This document shows positions 17,676 to 25,088 of a stretch of DNA of 28,505 bases, piece after piece. The stretch is from Collinsella sp. AM17-1. Its GTDB lineage: Bacteria > Actinomycetota > Coriobacteriia > Coriobacteriales > Coriobacteriaceae. The position numbers were made by a program, and so were the translations under genes. The stretch covers positions 1 through 28,505 of the forward strand of contig NZ_QRJZ01000027.1 of the NCBI RefSeq assembly GCF_003470665.1, read 5' to 3'. Numbering within the stretch: position 1 is the stretch's first letter; each line of letters starts with the position of its first letter. Below the pieces are notes generated by a model. That model did no database searches and was not told the origin of the DNA. It worked only from the letters and a program-made list of their open reading frames with translations.

Positions 17676-17722
17676 CACCTAGCTATTGGACAAAACAAGC
17701 GCCTTTGTAGCGTAAGTTGAGC

Positions 17723-17761
17723 AAAAGCCGCCCACGAGCACAACGCTTGCGGGCGGCTTTT
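17723..17761. terminator. Bidirectional terminator between convergent genes
   Basis: AAAAGCCGCCC (17723-17733) pairs with GGGCGGCTTTT (17751-17761), an 11-bp stem with a 17-nt loop and T or A runs on both sides. It serves the DUF362 gene on the plus strand and the hydrolase on the minus strand. Confidence 0.85.
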
Positions 17762-17838
17762 CAGAAGTGCGGTGAAAAATCGAATACCGCCGACTACAAA
17801 CCGATTTTTGGCAACAAACCCCAGACGTTGCTTTTTGC

Positions 17839-18804
17839 CTAAAAATTCTTGTCGAGGAAGTCGTCGACCGTATTCCAGTAGAGCTCGGGGTCGACTTGCG
17901 CGCTCTTGGCGTGGGTGGCGCCGTGGATGGTGAGCTTTTGCTTGACCTTGCTGGCGCACGCGTCGTAGTTTTGGTCGAGCATGTCGTACGGCACAAAGGT
18001 GTCCTGGTCGCCGTGGATAAACAGCATGGGAATCGTCGCGTGTTTGAGTTGCTCCACACTGCTCGCCTTATGAAAGTCGTAGCCCGCGCGCACGTTGCAC
18101 ACCAAGTTTGCTACATCGAGCAAGGGAAAGCTGGGCAGGCCGAACACGTCCTTGAGCTGCAGAGAAAACTCGTCCCAAACACTCGTATAACCGCAGTCCT
18201 CGATAATGCATTTCACGTTGGACGGCAAAGATTCCCCCGCGACGTTCATGGCGGTCGCCGCACCCATCGACTCGCCAAAGACCAGGATGCGCGCCTTGGG
18301 GTCAGCTTGAACGATCCGCCCGATCCACGCGACGACATCGAGTCGCTCGGGCCAGCCCATGCCGATATAGTCACCGCCGGAGCGCTCGTGGGCGCGGGCG
18401 GCGGGTGCGAGTACGTTCATGCCGCGGTCATGGAATCGCTTGACGTATCGGGCCATACCGATGGGCTCGTTGGTATATCCATGCAGGCAGACGGCGTAGT
18501 CGTGTGTGCTCTCCGACGCAGCAAAATACCAGGCGGCAAGCTCGGTCCCGTCGTCCGCGGTGAGGCTGCTGCTCTCGCGGTTTTCCTTAAACCACGCCCG
18601 TGCTTCGCCCTCCTCGGCGTCAATCTGCTCGCCCTTTTCGGCGTCCTTGCCGTCCTGCATCATCTTCATGGTGTACGGCGCTTGGGGATTCAGGGCAAAG
18701 TCGAACAAGAAGTTGCCGGCAAACCCCAACAGCGCGACAACGAGCACCAGCGCAACGACGCCGGCTATCTTGAGCTTTCGATGGGAACGTGCGTTTCGAG
18801 ACAT
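17839..18804 (-). CDS. Membrane-anchored alpha/beta hydrolase
   Basis: This is a 321-aa protein with one N-terminal helix (about 12-34) after a basic start, so the catalytic domain is probably outside the membrane or tethered to it. The alpha/beta-hydrolase fold is shown by the oxyanion-side motif CLHGYTNEP (106-114), the nucleophile elbow GESMG with S179, HGDQDTFVP with the likely acid D268, and GATH with H298. This gives a complete Ser-Asp-His triad. Family members (BAAT/dienelactone hydrolase or YqkD-like) cleave esters or amides; the substrate is not predictable. AGGAAAG precedes ATG 18804. It has its own promoter and two operator-like dyads in the gap toward the divergent hemolysin III gene. 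Confidence 0.9.
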   Translation of the reverse strand: MSRNARSHRKLKIAGVVALVLVVALLGFAGNFLFDFALNPQAPYTMKMMQDGKDAEKGEQIDAEEGEARAWFKENRESSSLTADDGTELAAWYFAASESTHDYAVCLHGYTNEPIGMARYVKRFHDRGMNVLAPAARAHERSGGDYIGMGWPERLDVVAWIGRIVQADPKARILVFGESMGAATAMNVAGESLPSNVKCIIEDCGYTSVWDEFSLQLKDVFGLPSFPLLDVANLVCNVRAGYDFHKASSVEQLKHATIPMLFIHGDQDTFVPYDMLDQNYDACASKVKQKLTIHGATHAKSAQVDPELYWNTVDDFLDKNF

Positions 18805-18824
18805 AAGAGGCTTTCCTATAAGAT

Positions 18825-18884
18825 GTTAATACATCAACATTTAATGCAAGCGCATTATGGACGTTCGCCGTTGATGCGTCAACA
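18825..18884 (-). promoter_or_regulatory. Hydrolase promoter with two operator-like dyads
   Basis: On the minus strand TTGACG (18882-18877) and CATAAT (18859-18854) are spaced by exactly 17 bp, a near-consensus promoter. Two copies of GTTRATRCRTCAACA lie at 18825-18839 and 18870-18884 (12 of 15 identical, all differences A/G). Each is a dyad with GTTRA/TCAAC arms. One covers the -35 box and the other sits just downstream of the start site, the arrangement expected for a repressor binding two sites 45 bp apart. Confidence 0.65.
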
Positions 18885-18990
18885 GGCAAAGAATGGGTAA
18901 ACAAAGGGTCACGTATGGTGCAAATTTCGCACGTACCTAGACGCTTTGATATAGTGTTGAGAACTCTTTACGTTGGAGGATGTAACCGGC

Positions 18991-19674
18991 ATGTCCGATT
19001 CGAGCGACAGTTCTAAGCCGCGACCCAAGACCGCGGCCGTTCCACACTACACGGTGGGTGAGGAGATCATGAACTCCGTCACCCATGGTGTCGGCTGTCT
19101 GCTGGGTATCGCGGGCCTGGTGCTCCTGATCGTATTCGCTGCCCTGCGCGGCGGAGGCCCGGCCCACATGGCTGCGGCAATTGTCTATGGCGTCAGTATC
19201 ATCCTCGAATACTTGGCCTCCACGCTCTATCACGCGATTCAGCCCGCTCGCGCCAAGCGCGTGTTTCGCATCATCGACCACAGCTGCATCTACCTGCTCA
19301 TAGCCGGCAGCTATACGCCGTTTTGCCTCATCACGCTCGCAAACGACGGCGGCCCTGCGCTGTTCTTTGCCGTATGGGCCATTGCCATCGTCGGGATCGC
19401 CCTCGAGTGTTTTTTGCGCGAGCGCCAGCCGCATTGGGTAAGCGGCTTGGTCTATCTGCTGATGGGCTGGCTCGTCGTCTTTAAGCTGCCCGAGCTCGTG
19501 TCGCTGCTCAACCCCGTGGCACTTGCTCTGCTCGCTGTCGGCGGCGTGTGCTACACCGTGGGCGTGCCGTTCTACATCGCCAAAAACGTGCGTTACCTGC
19601 ACAGTGTGTTTCACTTGTGGGTGCTCGCCGGCAGTATCTTCCAGTTCATGGCGGTGATCCTCTTCGTAATTTAG
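18991..19674 (+). CDS. Hemolysin III / PAQR-family membrane protein
   Basis: This is a 227-aa protein with seven predicted helices (from about residue 34 to the C terminus). Family motifs are present: NSVTHGVGC near the first helix, STLYHA (the Ser and His of the conserved metal site), IDHSCIYLLIAGSYTPF, and the C-terminal HSVFHLWVLAGS with two further His. Together these make the zinc-site residues of HlyIII/PAQR proteins. Despite the family name, haemolysis is not implied; members affect membrane lipid homeostasis. ATG 18991 is chosen because GGAGGA lies at 18975-18980. It is followed about 110 bp later by the CNNM/CorC gene, possibly in the same transcript. Confidence 0.92.
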   Translation: MSDSSDSSKPRPKTAAVPHYTVGEEIMNSVTHGVGCLLGIAGLVLLIVFAALRGGGPAHMAAAIVYGVSIILEYLASTLYHAIQPARAKRVFRIIDHSCIYLLIAGSYTPFCLITLANDGGPALFFAVWAIAIVGIALECFLRERQPHWVSGLVYLLMGWLVVFKLPELVSLLNPVALALLAVGGVCYTVGVPFYIAKNVRYLHSVFHLWVLAGSIFQFMAVILFVI

Positions 19675-19784
19675 CGACCACGCCTGCGCGCCCGCGTCCT
19701 CGTTTGGGCGCCGGCGCCATTGCCGTATCCGTCATCAACGTTTTGACCTGACGTCCCGAATCTTGGAGGTTCGAGAAACTCCCG

Positions 19785-21158
19785 ATGGACATAACCATCT
19801 CCCTTATCACCACCCTCGTTTTGACCCTCATCAACGGCTACTTCTCTATGTCCGAGATGGCGCTCACCACGGCCAAGCGCGCCGTGCTGGAGCACGAGGC
19901 CGAGGAAGGCGACAAGCGCGCCGAGCGTGCCATTAAGCTGGCTGCCGACTCCGACCAGCTGCTCGCCACCATCCAGGTCGCCATCACGCTCGTGGGCTTC
20001 GCCTCGTCCGCCGTCGCCTCGACGAGTCTGTCCGACCCGCTCGCCACGTGGCTCATGAGCTTTGGCATCGCGCCGCTCTCCGCCATCGCGCGCGGCCTGG
20101 CGCCGGTCATCATCACCGTCGCGGTCGCCTTCGTGTCCATCGTGATCGGCGAGCTCGTCCCCAAGCGCATTGGTCTGGCCAATGCCGAAGGCGTGTCCAA
20201 GCAGGTCGTGGGCCCGCTTTCCGTGTTCCAGAAGATTGCTCGCCCGCTCGTGTGGCTGACTGGCGCCTGCTCCGACGGCCTGGCCCGCATCCTGCGCATC
20301 AAGAGCGCCGACGACCGCCAAAACGTTTCGGAAGAAGAGATCAAGTACATGGTCTCGGAGCAGGACGACCTGCTCGACGAGGAAAAGCGTATGATCCACG
20401 AGATCTTTGACCTGGGCGACACCGTTGCCCGCGAGGTCATGGTGCCGCGCGTGGACACCACCATGTGCGAGGACGACGAGACGGTCGCCGACGTGTTGTC
20501 CACCATGCGCCAGACCGGCTTCAGCCGCATCCCCGTCTATCACGAGGACCCCGACAACGTCGCGGGCATCGCGCACATCAAGGACCTGATCCAGCCCGCG
20601 CTCGATGGCAAGGGCGACCAGCCCATCGCCGGCTTTTTGCGCGACGCCACCTTTGTGCCCGACACCAAGGACATCCTGCCGCTGCTGTCCGAGATGCAAA
20701 CCTCGCACGACCAGATCGTGGTGGTCGTGGACGAGTACGGCGGCACGGCCGGCATCATCACCATCGAGGACATCGTCGAGGAGATCGTCGGCGAGATCGA
20801 GGACGAGTTCGACCCCGACAACAAGTATCTCACGCGCCTTTCGCGCCGCGAGTGGCTCGTTGATGGGCGTTTTTCGTGCGATGACGCGATTGAGCTTGGT
20901 TGGCCGCTCGAGGAAAGCGATGATTATGAGACCATCGCCGGCTGGATCTTGGAGCTTTGCGACTCGGTGCCCGACATCGGAGAGGTGTTTGAGGTCGCGG
21001 GGTACAAGTTTAAAGTGCAGTCGATGCGTGGCCAGCGCATCTCGCTCATTCGCGTGATCGCTCCGGCCGAAACCGATAAGAAGGATTCCGAGTCTTCGGT
21101 AGACGAGCCGACGACGTCGGGTGCGGGTTCCGCGAATCCGCACGACGGCGACGAGTAG
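19785..21158 (+). CDS. CNNM/CorC (TlyC-like) membrane protein with paired CBS domains
   Basis: This is a 457-aa protein of the DUF21-CBS-CBS-CorC_HlyC family. The N-terminal membrane domain (about 1-180) includes the family signatures FSMSEMALTTAKR (about 20-32) and GELVPKRIGL (about 121-130). Two CBS domains (about 205-325) start REVMVPRVDTT and end VVVVDEYGGTAGIITIEDIV, and are followed by the acidic EEIVGEIEDEFD. The C-terminal transporter-associated domain spans about 350-425, and a Ser/Asp-rich tail finishes the chain. Characterised relatives (CorB/CNNM, MpfA) export Mg2+ or regulate its export, with CBS domains binding ATP-Mg; transport here is inferred. GGAGG at 19765-19769 is rather far (15 bp) from the ATG. 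The next gene starts 24 bp after the stop. Confidence 0.92.
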   Translation: MDITISLITTLVLTLINGYFSMSEMALTTAKRAVLEHEAEEGDKRAERAIKLAADSDQLLATIQVAITLVGFASSAVASTSLSDPLATWLMSFGIAPLSAIARGLAPVIITVAVAFVSIVIGELVPKRIGLANAEGVSKQVVGPLSVFQKIARPLVWLTGACSDGLARILRIKSADDRQNVSEEEIKYMVSEQDDLLDEEKRMIHEIFDLGDTVAREVMVPRVDTTMCEDDETVADVLSTMRQTGFSRIPVYHEDPDNVAGIAHIKDLIQPALDGKGDQPIAGFLRDATFVPDTKDILPLLSEMQTSHDQIVVVVDEYGGTAGIITIEDIVEEIVGEIEDEFDPDNKYLTRLSRREWLVDGRFSCDDAIELGWPLEESDDYETIAGWILELCDSVPDIGEVFEVAGYKFKVQSMRGQRISLIRVIAPAETDKKDSESSVDEPTTSGAGSANPHDGDE

Positions 21159-21182
21159 GGCAAGGAAGAGTAGGGGAGAGTT

Positions 21183-22016
21183 ATGGCAGGCCTGTTCAAC
21201 ATCCTTAAGGTCACCGTCAGCGAGGACAAGATCTGCGCGCATGTGCTGGTGAACCCCGGCATGCCGCTCATGACCTCGGAGGACATCGAGGCCACGGCGC
21301 GCGTGTACTACCTGGTACCGGCGATTGCCAAGCACCTGTGCCTGGGCGATTCCGGCCGCGAGTTCCAGGACTGCATGGGTCAGACCGAGCTCTGCCACCT
21401 GCTGGAGCACGTGACGGTCGAGCTCATGAACGAGACCGGTCTTGCCGGTAGCATCTCGTGCGGCCGCACGCGCGTAAGCGAGCATGACGAGCGTGTCTTT
21501 GAGGTCGAGCTTTCGTGCCCCGATGACGCACTGGCCATCGGTGCGCTGTCGTCGGCCACCTTTATGATGGACTGGGCGTACCTGCACGCCGACCAGCCGG
21601 CTCCCGACGTGGAGGGCACGGTCGCTGGCCTGCGCAACCTGGTGCTGGGCATGCGCGCCGAGGCCGAGGGCAAGGATCCTCACGAGGCCGTCGCCGCTGC
21701 GAACGGCGAAGGTGCTGCCGAGGACGAGGGCGCTGACGAGGGCGATGTGCCGGTCGACGCCGAGCCCGTTGCCGATGCGACCGCCGAGCCTGTTCCCACC
21801 GAGCCCCAGGGCGTCCCCAACTTTGACGACGAGCCCCAGGTGGCGATTGATACCGAGGGCGCGGTTGCCGAGAACCACGAGGCCTCCGCTGCCGTCTTTG
21901 GCGGTGCGGCGACGGTTCCGGCGGGACCTGCGCATGAGGGCGGCCTGCCGCTCGTGGACGGCGCCGGCGAGGACCCGGGTGCCACGGTGGCCATGCCGGC
22001 TATGCCTCAGGAGTAG
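21183..22016 (+). CDS. Stand-alone protein resembling the cyanophycin synthetase N-terminal domain
   Basis: This is a 277-aa soluble protein of unknown function. Residues 1-135 recall the N-terminal domain of cyanophycin synthetase (CphA): TELCHLLEHVTVELMNETG (about 68-86), SCGRTRVSE (92-100) and VFEVELSCPDD (105-115) parallel the GHIVEHVALELQ, GFGRTRET and YQVVFEY segments of CphA from memory. The ATP-grasp and Mur-ligase domains of CphA are absent. Residues about 160-277 are low-complexity Ala/Glu/Asp/Pro and probably disordered. AGGGGAGAG precedes the ATG closely, and the gene lies 24 bp after the CNNM/CorC gene, so the two are likely co-transcribed. The CphA relation rests on motif reading only; a structural or binding role without catalysis is the most that can be inferred. 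Confidence 0.7.
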   Translation: MAGLFNILKVTVSEDKICAHVLVNPGMPLMTSEDIEATARVYYLVPAIAKHLCLGDSGREFQDCMGQTELCHLLEHVTVELMNETGLAGSISCGRTRVSEHDERVFEVELSCPDDALAIGALSSATFMMDWAYLHADQPAPDVEGTVAGLRNLVLGMRAEAEGKDPHEAVAAANGEGAAEDEGADEGDVPVDAEPVADATAEPVPTEPQGVPNFDDEPQVAIDTEGAVAENHEASAAVFGGAATVPAGPAHEGGLPLVDGAGEDPGATVAMPAMPQE

Positions 22017-22095
22017 GCCTACGCGTTTATCACCATCACGTACCTGCGCCTTTGCCGTACGCAGATGAGCGGAGCGGCAAGTGATGCGCTGCGGG

Positions 22096-22135
22096 TATAA
22101 TGGACAGCATTCAAACGGTGGGCACCGACGTGCCC
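22096..22135 (+). promoter_or_regulatory. -10 box and leader hairpin before the YtxH-like gene
   Basis: TATAAT at 22096-22101 is a perfect -10 box, preceded by GGG; no good -35 is seen 16-18 bp upstream. The leader then holds GGGCAC-CGAC-GTGCCC (22120-22135), a 6-bp hairpin directly before the AGGAGAGG ribosome-binding site. Confidence 0.5.
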
Positions 22136-22152
22136 GCAGGAGAGGAATGATC

Positions 22153-22542
22153 ATGGGTAAGACTTTCAGCTTTGTCTCCGGCGCACTTTTTGGTGCCGCT
22201 GCCGGCGCTATTATCGGCGTTGCTCTGGCCCCGCGCTCGGGCGCCGAAACCCGCGCCATGGCTGCCGATATCGCCAACGACGCCTGGGACAATATGCGCG
22301 ACACCTACGAGCACAGCGCCGAGGAGGCCCGTGCTGCGGTGAATGACTTTGGCCCGATGGTCGACGCCAAGACCGACGACCTGCGCGCCAAGGTCGACCT
22401 GGCCCGCGAGCGCATGGACCAGCTGCGCGAGCAGCTCAACGACGCCATTTCGGGCGGCAACGTGACGCCTGCCGCCGACGTCGTGGTCGAGAACGCCGTC
22501 GAGGCTGATACCGAGGCTGCGGAGCCCTCGACCGAGGCATAA
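22153..22542 (+). CDS. YtxH-like small membrane protein
   Basis: This is a 129-aa protein. ATG 22153 is preferred because AGGAGAGG (22138-22145) is 7 bp upstream; ATG 22147 would be too close. An N-terminal glycine/alanine-rich helix (about 7-27, FVSGALFGAAAGAIIGVALA) runs into the family-typical APRSGAETR. A charged amphipathic or coiled-coil region (about 35-100) and an acidic tail follow. This is the layout of YtxH/DUF1049-like envelope proteins, often linked to general stress. The stop overlaps the next start by one base (TAATG), showing coupling with the PRC-barrel gene. Confidence 0.8.
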   Translation: MGKTFSFVSGALFGAAAGAIIGVALAPRSGAETRAMAADIANDAWDNMRDTYEHSAEEARAAVNDFGPMVDAKTDDLRAKVDLARERMDQLREQLNDAISGGNVTPAADVVVENAVEADTEAAEPSTEA

Positions 22543-23297
22543 TGCGCGCCGGGGATTTTGTCGGCGCCAAGATCTATCGCAAGCCTACCGAGGACAAGCG
22601 CACCAAAAAGGACGGCACGCCGCGCAGCCCTAAAAAGCTCGGAAAGATTCACTTTCCGGTCTTTACCCCGGGCGGTACGCGCGTGGTCGGCTTTATGGTC
22701 CGCCAGTCCGATATCGCGGGCATGATCGAGCGTCCCGATCGATTCGTAGCGCTCGACGCCATTGGTGTCTACGAGGGCGCCATTGCGGTCGATGACGTTA
22801 AGGACACGTACGATGCCGCCGCCGCCAAGCGCCTCGACATCAACCTGGACGATTGCATCATCTGGGTCGGTATGGACGTGCGCACGGAATCGGGCGACGT
22901 CGTGGGCTATTGCTCGGACGTCGAGTTCAAGCCGCGCTCGGGCATCGTGCAGGCATTCTATGTGACCGCCGGTGCTGCTTCGAGTGTTTTGGTTGGTGAC
23001 ACGCAGGTGCCGCCGACGATGCTGCGCGGCTACGAGAACGGCGCGATGGTCGTCTCGGACGAGGTCAAGTCGCTCGGGTATTCGGGCGGTGCGGCTGCTA
23101 AGGCCGCCGAGGCCAGCGTCGTGGTGGGCGATAAGGTCAAGAAGGGCGCCAAGGTGCTCGACGACAAGGGGTCGGTCGCCGTGGACAAGGGCAGCCGCGC
23201 ACTGGGCAAGCAGCTCGGCAAGACGCGCGGTATGTTCAAGGCCTTTAAGGACGAATATCAAAAGGCGAGCGGAGGCTCGTCAAAAGCTACAAAATAG
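22542..23297 (+). CDS. PRC-barrel domain protein
   Basis: This is a 251-aa soluble protein translated in coupling with the YtxH-like gene (TAATG overlap). Two beta-rich segments look like PRC-barrel units. The first starts at RAGDFVGAKIY and runs to about residue 95; the second, LDDCIIWVGMDVRTESGDVV (about 102-121), continues through YCSDVEFKPRSGIVQAFYVT. The last 80 residues are Lys/Ala/Gly-rich and basic, and could contact membrane phospholipid or nucleic acid. PRC-barrels occur in ribosome-maturation factors, photosystems and envelope proteins. Pairing with a YtxH-like membrane protein suggests a membrane-surface role here, but the function is unknown. Confidence 0.72.
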   Translation: MRAGDFVGAKIYRKPTEDKRTKKDGTPRSPKKLGKIHFPVFTPGGTRVVGFMVRQSDIAGMIERPDRFVALDAIGVYEGAIAVDDVKDTYDAAAAKRLDINLDDCIIWVGMDVRTESGDVVGYCSDVEFKPRSGIVQAFYVTAGAASSVLVGDTQVPPTMLRGYENGAMVVSDEVKSLGYSGGAAAKAAEASVVVGDKVKKGAKVLDDKGSVAVDKGSRALGKQLGKTRGMFKAFKDEYQKASGGSSKATK

Positions 23298-23318
23298 CGA
23301 CGTACCAAATGATGGGAG

Positions 23319-23354
23319 GCAAGCCGGAGACCTGTTGCTCCGGCTTGCTGTGTT
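23319..23354 (+). terminator. Terminator after the YtxH/PRC operon
   Basis: GCAAGCCGGAG (23319-23329) pairs perfectly with CTCCGGCTTGC (23338-23348) across an 8-nt loop, followed by a weak T tract (TGTGTTT). Confidence 0.7.
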
Positions 23355-23369
23355 TATGGGGGAGGGCAC

Positions 23370-24776
23370 ATGCGCCAAAACGGATCCAACTTAAACGGGC
23401 GTTCGGGTGCGCGTCCGACGGCGCGCCGCGACCTGGGGCAGCTGCCCAGCGGTCAGCGCCGTCGCCGCCGTAAGCCCGGCGCGATGTACCTCAACCATAG
23501 CCGCGGGTTTAGCGACCGCAGCGCGCGCATCGGCAACGGGCGCTCGCCGCGCCGACCGTCCCGTCTGCCCTATGCGCTCATCGCTGTGGGTTGCGCACTC
23601 GTACTGTTTATCGCTGCCGTCGTGGGCTACGTCAACCGCAGCGTGGACGTGGAGCTCAACGGCCAGAAGACCGCGGTGCGCGTGGGCTCTACGCTGCAGA
23701 ATCTCATCGACGACCAGGAGTTGACTGACACCTACGACGCAGGCGACCTGCTGGCCGTCGATGACAGCGTGCTCAAGCGCCATGGCGGCGAAAAGCTGTC
23801 GGTTAAGGTGGACGGCAAGCGCATAAAACAGGGCAAATGGGATAGCCGCGAACTTGAGGGTGGCGAGAAGGTGACGGTCAAGGATGGCCGTAACACCTAC
23901 GAGAAGCATGAGGTTCAGGCTACGGTTATCGAGCCCAGGCTCAAGGTCGAGGGCACGGGCGCTATCGAGTATGTGCAGACGTGGGGCGTTCGGGGCCGCT
24001 CCGAGGTGTGGGTTGGTGAGCAGTCGGGCAAGACGCAGGACCGCGGCGAGGTTGTGCCCGCCACCGATTGCGTCGTTGCGTGCGCCAGCGTGGCGCCCAA
24101 GGGCAACGAAAAGTACGTGGCGCTGACGTTTGACGAGGGTCCGAGCGGTGCGACCAAGCAGATTTTGCAGTTGCTCAAGGAGAAGGGCGTCACCGCGACG
24201 TTCTTCCTTTCGGGCGATGCGGCCGAGGCCTCGCCTGCCACGGCCAAGGCGATTGTCGATGCCGGGTGCGAAATCGGATCCAACAGCTACAGCGACGATT
24301 CGCTCAAGGGTCAGGACCGTGAGACGGTACGCGAGCAGATCACGAAAGGCGCCGATGCGATTAAGTCGGCGACCGGCGTGAAGACGATGCTACTGCGTGC
24401 TCCCTACGCTGCCTTTGACGAGCAAGACTGGATTGATGCGATGGACCTGGTCTCCGCCGTGGTCTCGTGGAATATTGACTCGGGTGACTGGCTGCTCAAC
24501 GGTGCCGACGAGCAGGTCTCGACGGTGCTCGATTCGGTGACGCCGGGCAATATCGTGCTGCTCACCGATAGAGACGAATGCGCCGAGCAGACGCTCGAGG
24601 CGCTGCCGCAGATCATCGACGGCCTTGTCGCCGATGGCTACAAGATCGTGACGCTCAGCGACCTGGTCAAGACGGACACGTCGCTGAGCAAAAAGCTCAT
24701 CTCGCTGACGAAGGTCACCATGCCCAAGGACGCCGTGTACCCCCAACTTGCCGAGGACGATGACACCACAGAGTAG
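23370..24776 (+). CDS. Membrane-anchored NodB-like polysaccharide deacetylase homologue, probably inactive
   Basis: This is a 468-aa protein. A long basic cytosolic N terminus (1-65, rich in Arg) precedes one helix (66-88). A small beta-rich region, SVDVELNGQKTAVRVGSTLQ (91-110), resembles DUF348-type cell-wall modules. The NodB fold spans about 248-435. Its motifs are recognisable but altered. TFDEGP (253-258) replaces TFDDGP, so the metal-binding Asp is Glu256. GCEIGSNSYSDD (299-310) replaces the GHEIGNHTxxH pattern, so both metal His are N305 and D309. RAPY (343-346) replaces RPPY. LLTD (397-400) replaces LLHD, so the catalytic His is T399. With the metal triad and the base/acid pair changed, deacetylation is unlikely; binding to peptidoglycan or glycan is an inference. 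The start ATG follows a GGAGGG stretch. Confidence 0.88.
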   Translation: MRQNGSNLNGRSGARPTARRDLGQLPSGQRRRRRKPGAMYLNHSRGFSDRSARIGNGRSPRRPSRLPYALIAVGCALVLFIAAVVGYVNRSVDVELNGQKTAVRVGSTLQNLIDDQELTDTYDAGDLLAVDDSVLKRHGGEKLSVKVDGKRIKQGKWDSRELEGGEKVTVKDGRNTYEKHEVQATVIEPRLKVEGTGAIEYVQTWGVRGRSEVWVGEQSGKTQDRGEVVPATDCVVACASVAPKGNEKYVALTFDEGPSGATKQILQLLKEKGVTATFFLSGDAAEASPATAKAIVDAGCEIGSNSYSDDSLKGQDRETVREQITKGADAIKSATGVKTMLLRAPYAAFDEQDWIDAMDLVSAVVSWNIDSGDWLLNGADEQVSTVLDSVTPGNIVLLTDRDECAEQTLEALPQIIDGLVADGYKIVTLSDLVKTDTSLSKKLISLTKVTMPKDAVYPQLAEDDDTTE

Positions 24777-24777
24777 T

Positions 24778-24810
24778 CATTGGGTAGTCGTTTAAGAACG
24801 TCCCCAATGG
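24778..24810. repeat. Short copy of the TTGGGGAC intergenic element
   Basis: CATTGGG (24779-24785) pairs with CCCAATG (24803-24809). The reverse complement of the core (TTGGGGACGTTCTTAAACGA) matches 16256-16275 except at one or two positions, in opposite orientation. It directly follows the stop codon of the NodB-like gene. Confidence 0.75.
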
Positions 24811-24890
24811 CTATGTCACGGATGCGTCAGCGTTTGGTATGCCTGCAATGTGCAGCGCATAAATTCGATGCCGCAGGGCGATGCTGATGC

Positions 24891-25085
24891 TATAGTTACT
24901 GCGGTTAATGAGGGTCAAGAGAAAGGTTACAGGTGAAATCCAAACCTCGACCATACAGTCGATGACCCCATGCAGGTGCTTTTTGCGCATGCACGGGGTG
25001 TAAGCGTCGAGCGGCGTGCCGCCCGCGCATGCGTATACATATCCAGAAGCCCCCGGACGCCGCACGCGCGGCCGCGTCCGGAGGA
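24891..25085 (+). promoter_or_regulatory. Extended -10 promoter and structured leader of the Mg-transport operon (candidate RNA switch)
   Basis: TGCTATAGT (24888-24896) is an extended -10 element; transcription would start near 24903. The leader of about 200 nt can form GGGTCA (24912-24917) with TGACCC (24963-24968), enclosing a GGTT/AACC hairpin and a TCGAC/GTCGA hairpin. Alternatively, CCCC (24966-24969) can pair with GGGG (24995-24998) at the base of a long T-loop hairpin. These two pairings exclude each other. A last hairpin, CCGGACGC (25053-25060) with GCGTCCGG (25074-25081), overlaps the first bases of the GGAGGA ribosome-binding site at 25080-25085. It does not match the M-box or other riboswitch consensus that I can recall. 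The bases between 24811 and 24890 show nothing further. Confidence 0.5.
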
Positions 25086-25088
25086 ATA

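Noticed and set aside
18991..21158. Haemolytic toxin pair (hemolysin III and TlyC names)
   Set aside because: The motifs are those of PAQR-like and CNNM/CorC membrane proteins; the haemolysin names are historical and do not imply a toxin.
19671..22304. 877-codon minus-strand open frame
   Set aside because: It lies antisense to three well-supported genes and has low-complexity Arg/Gly/His-rich content; it is a GC-bias shadow.
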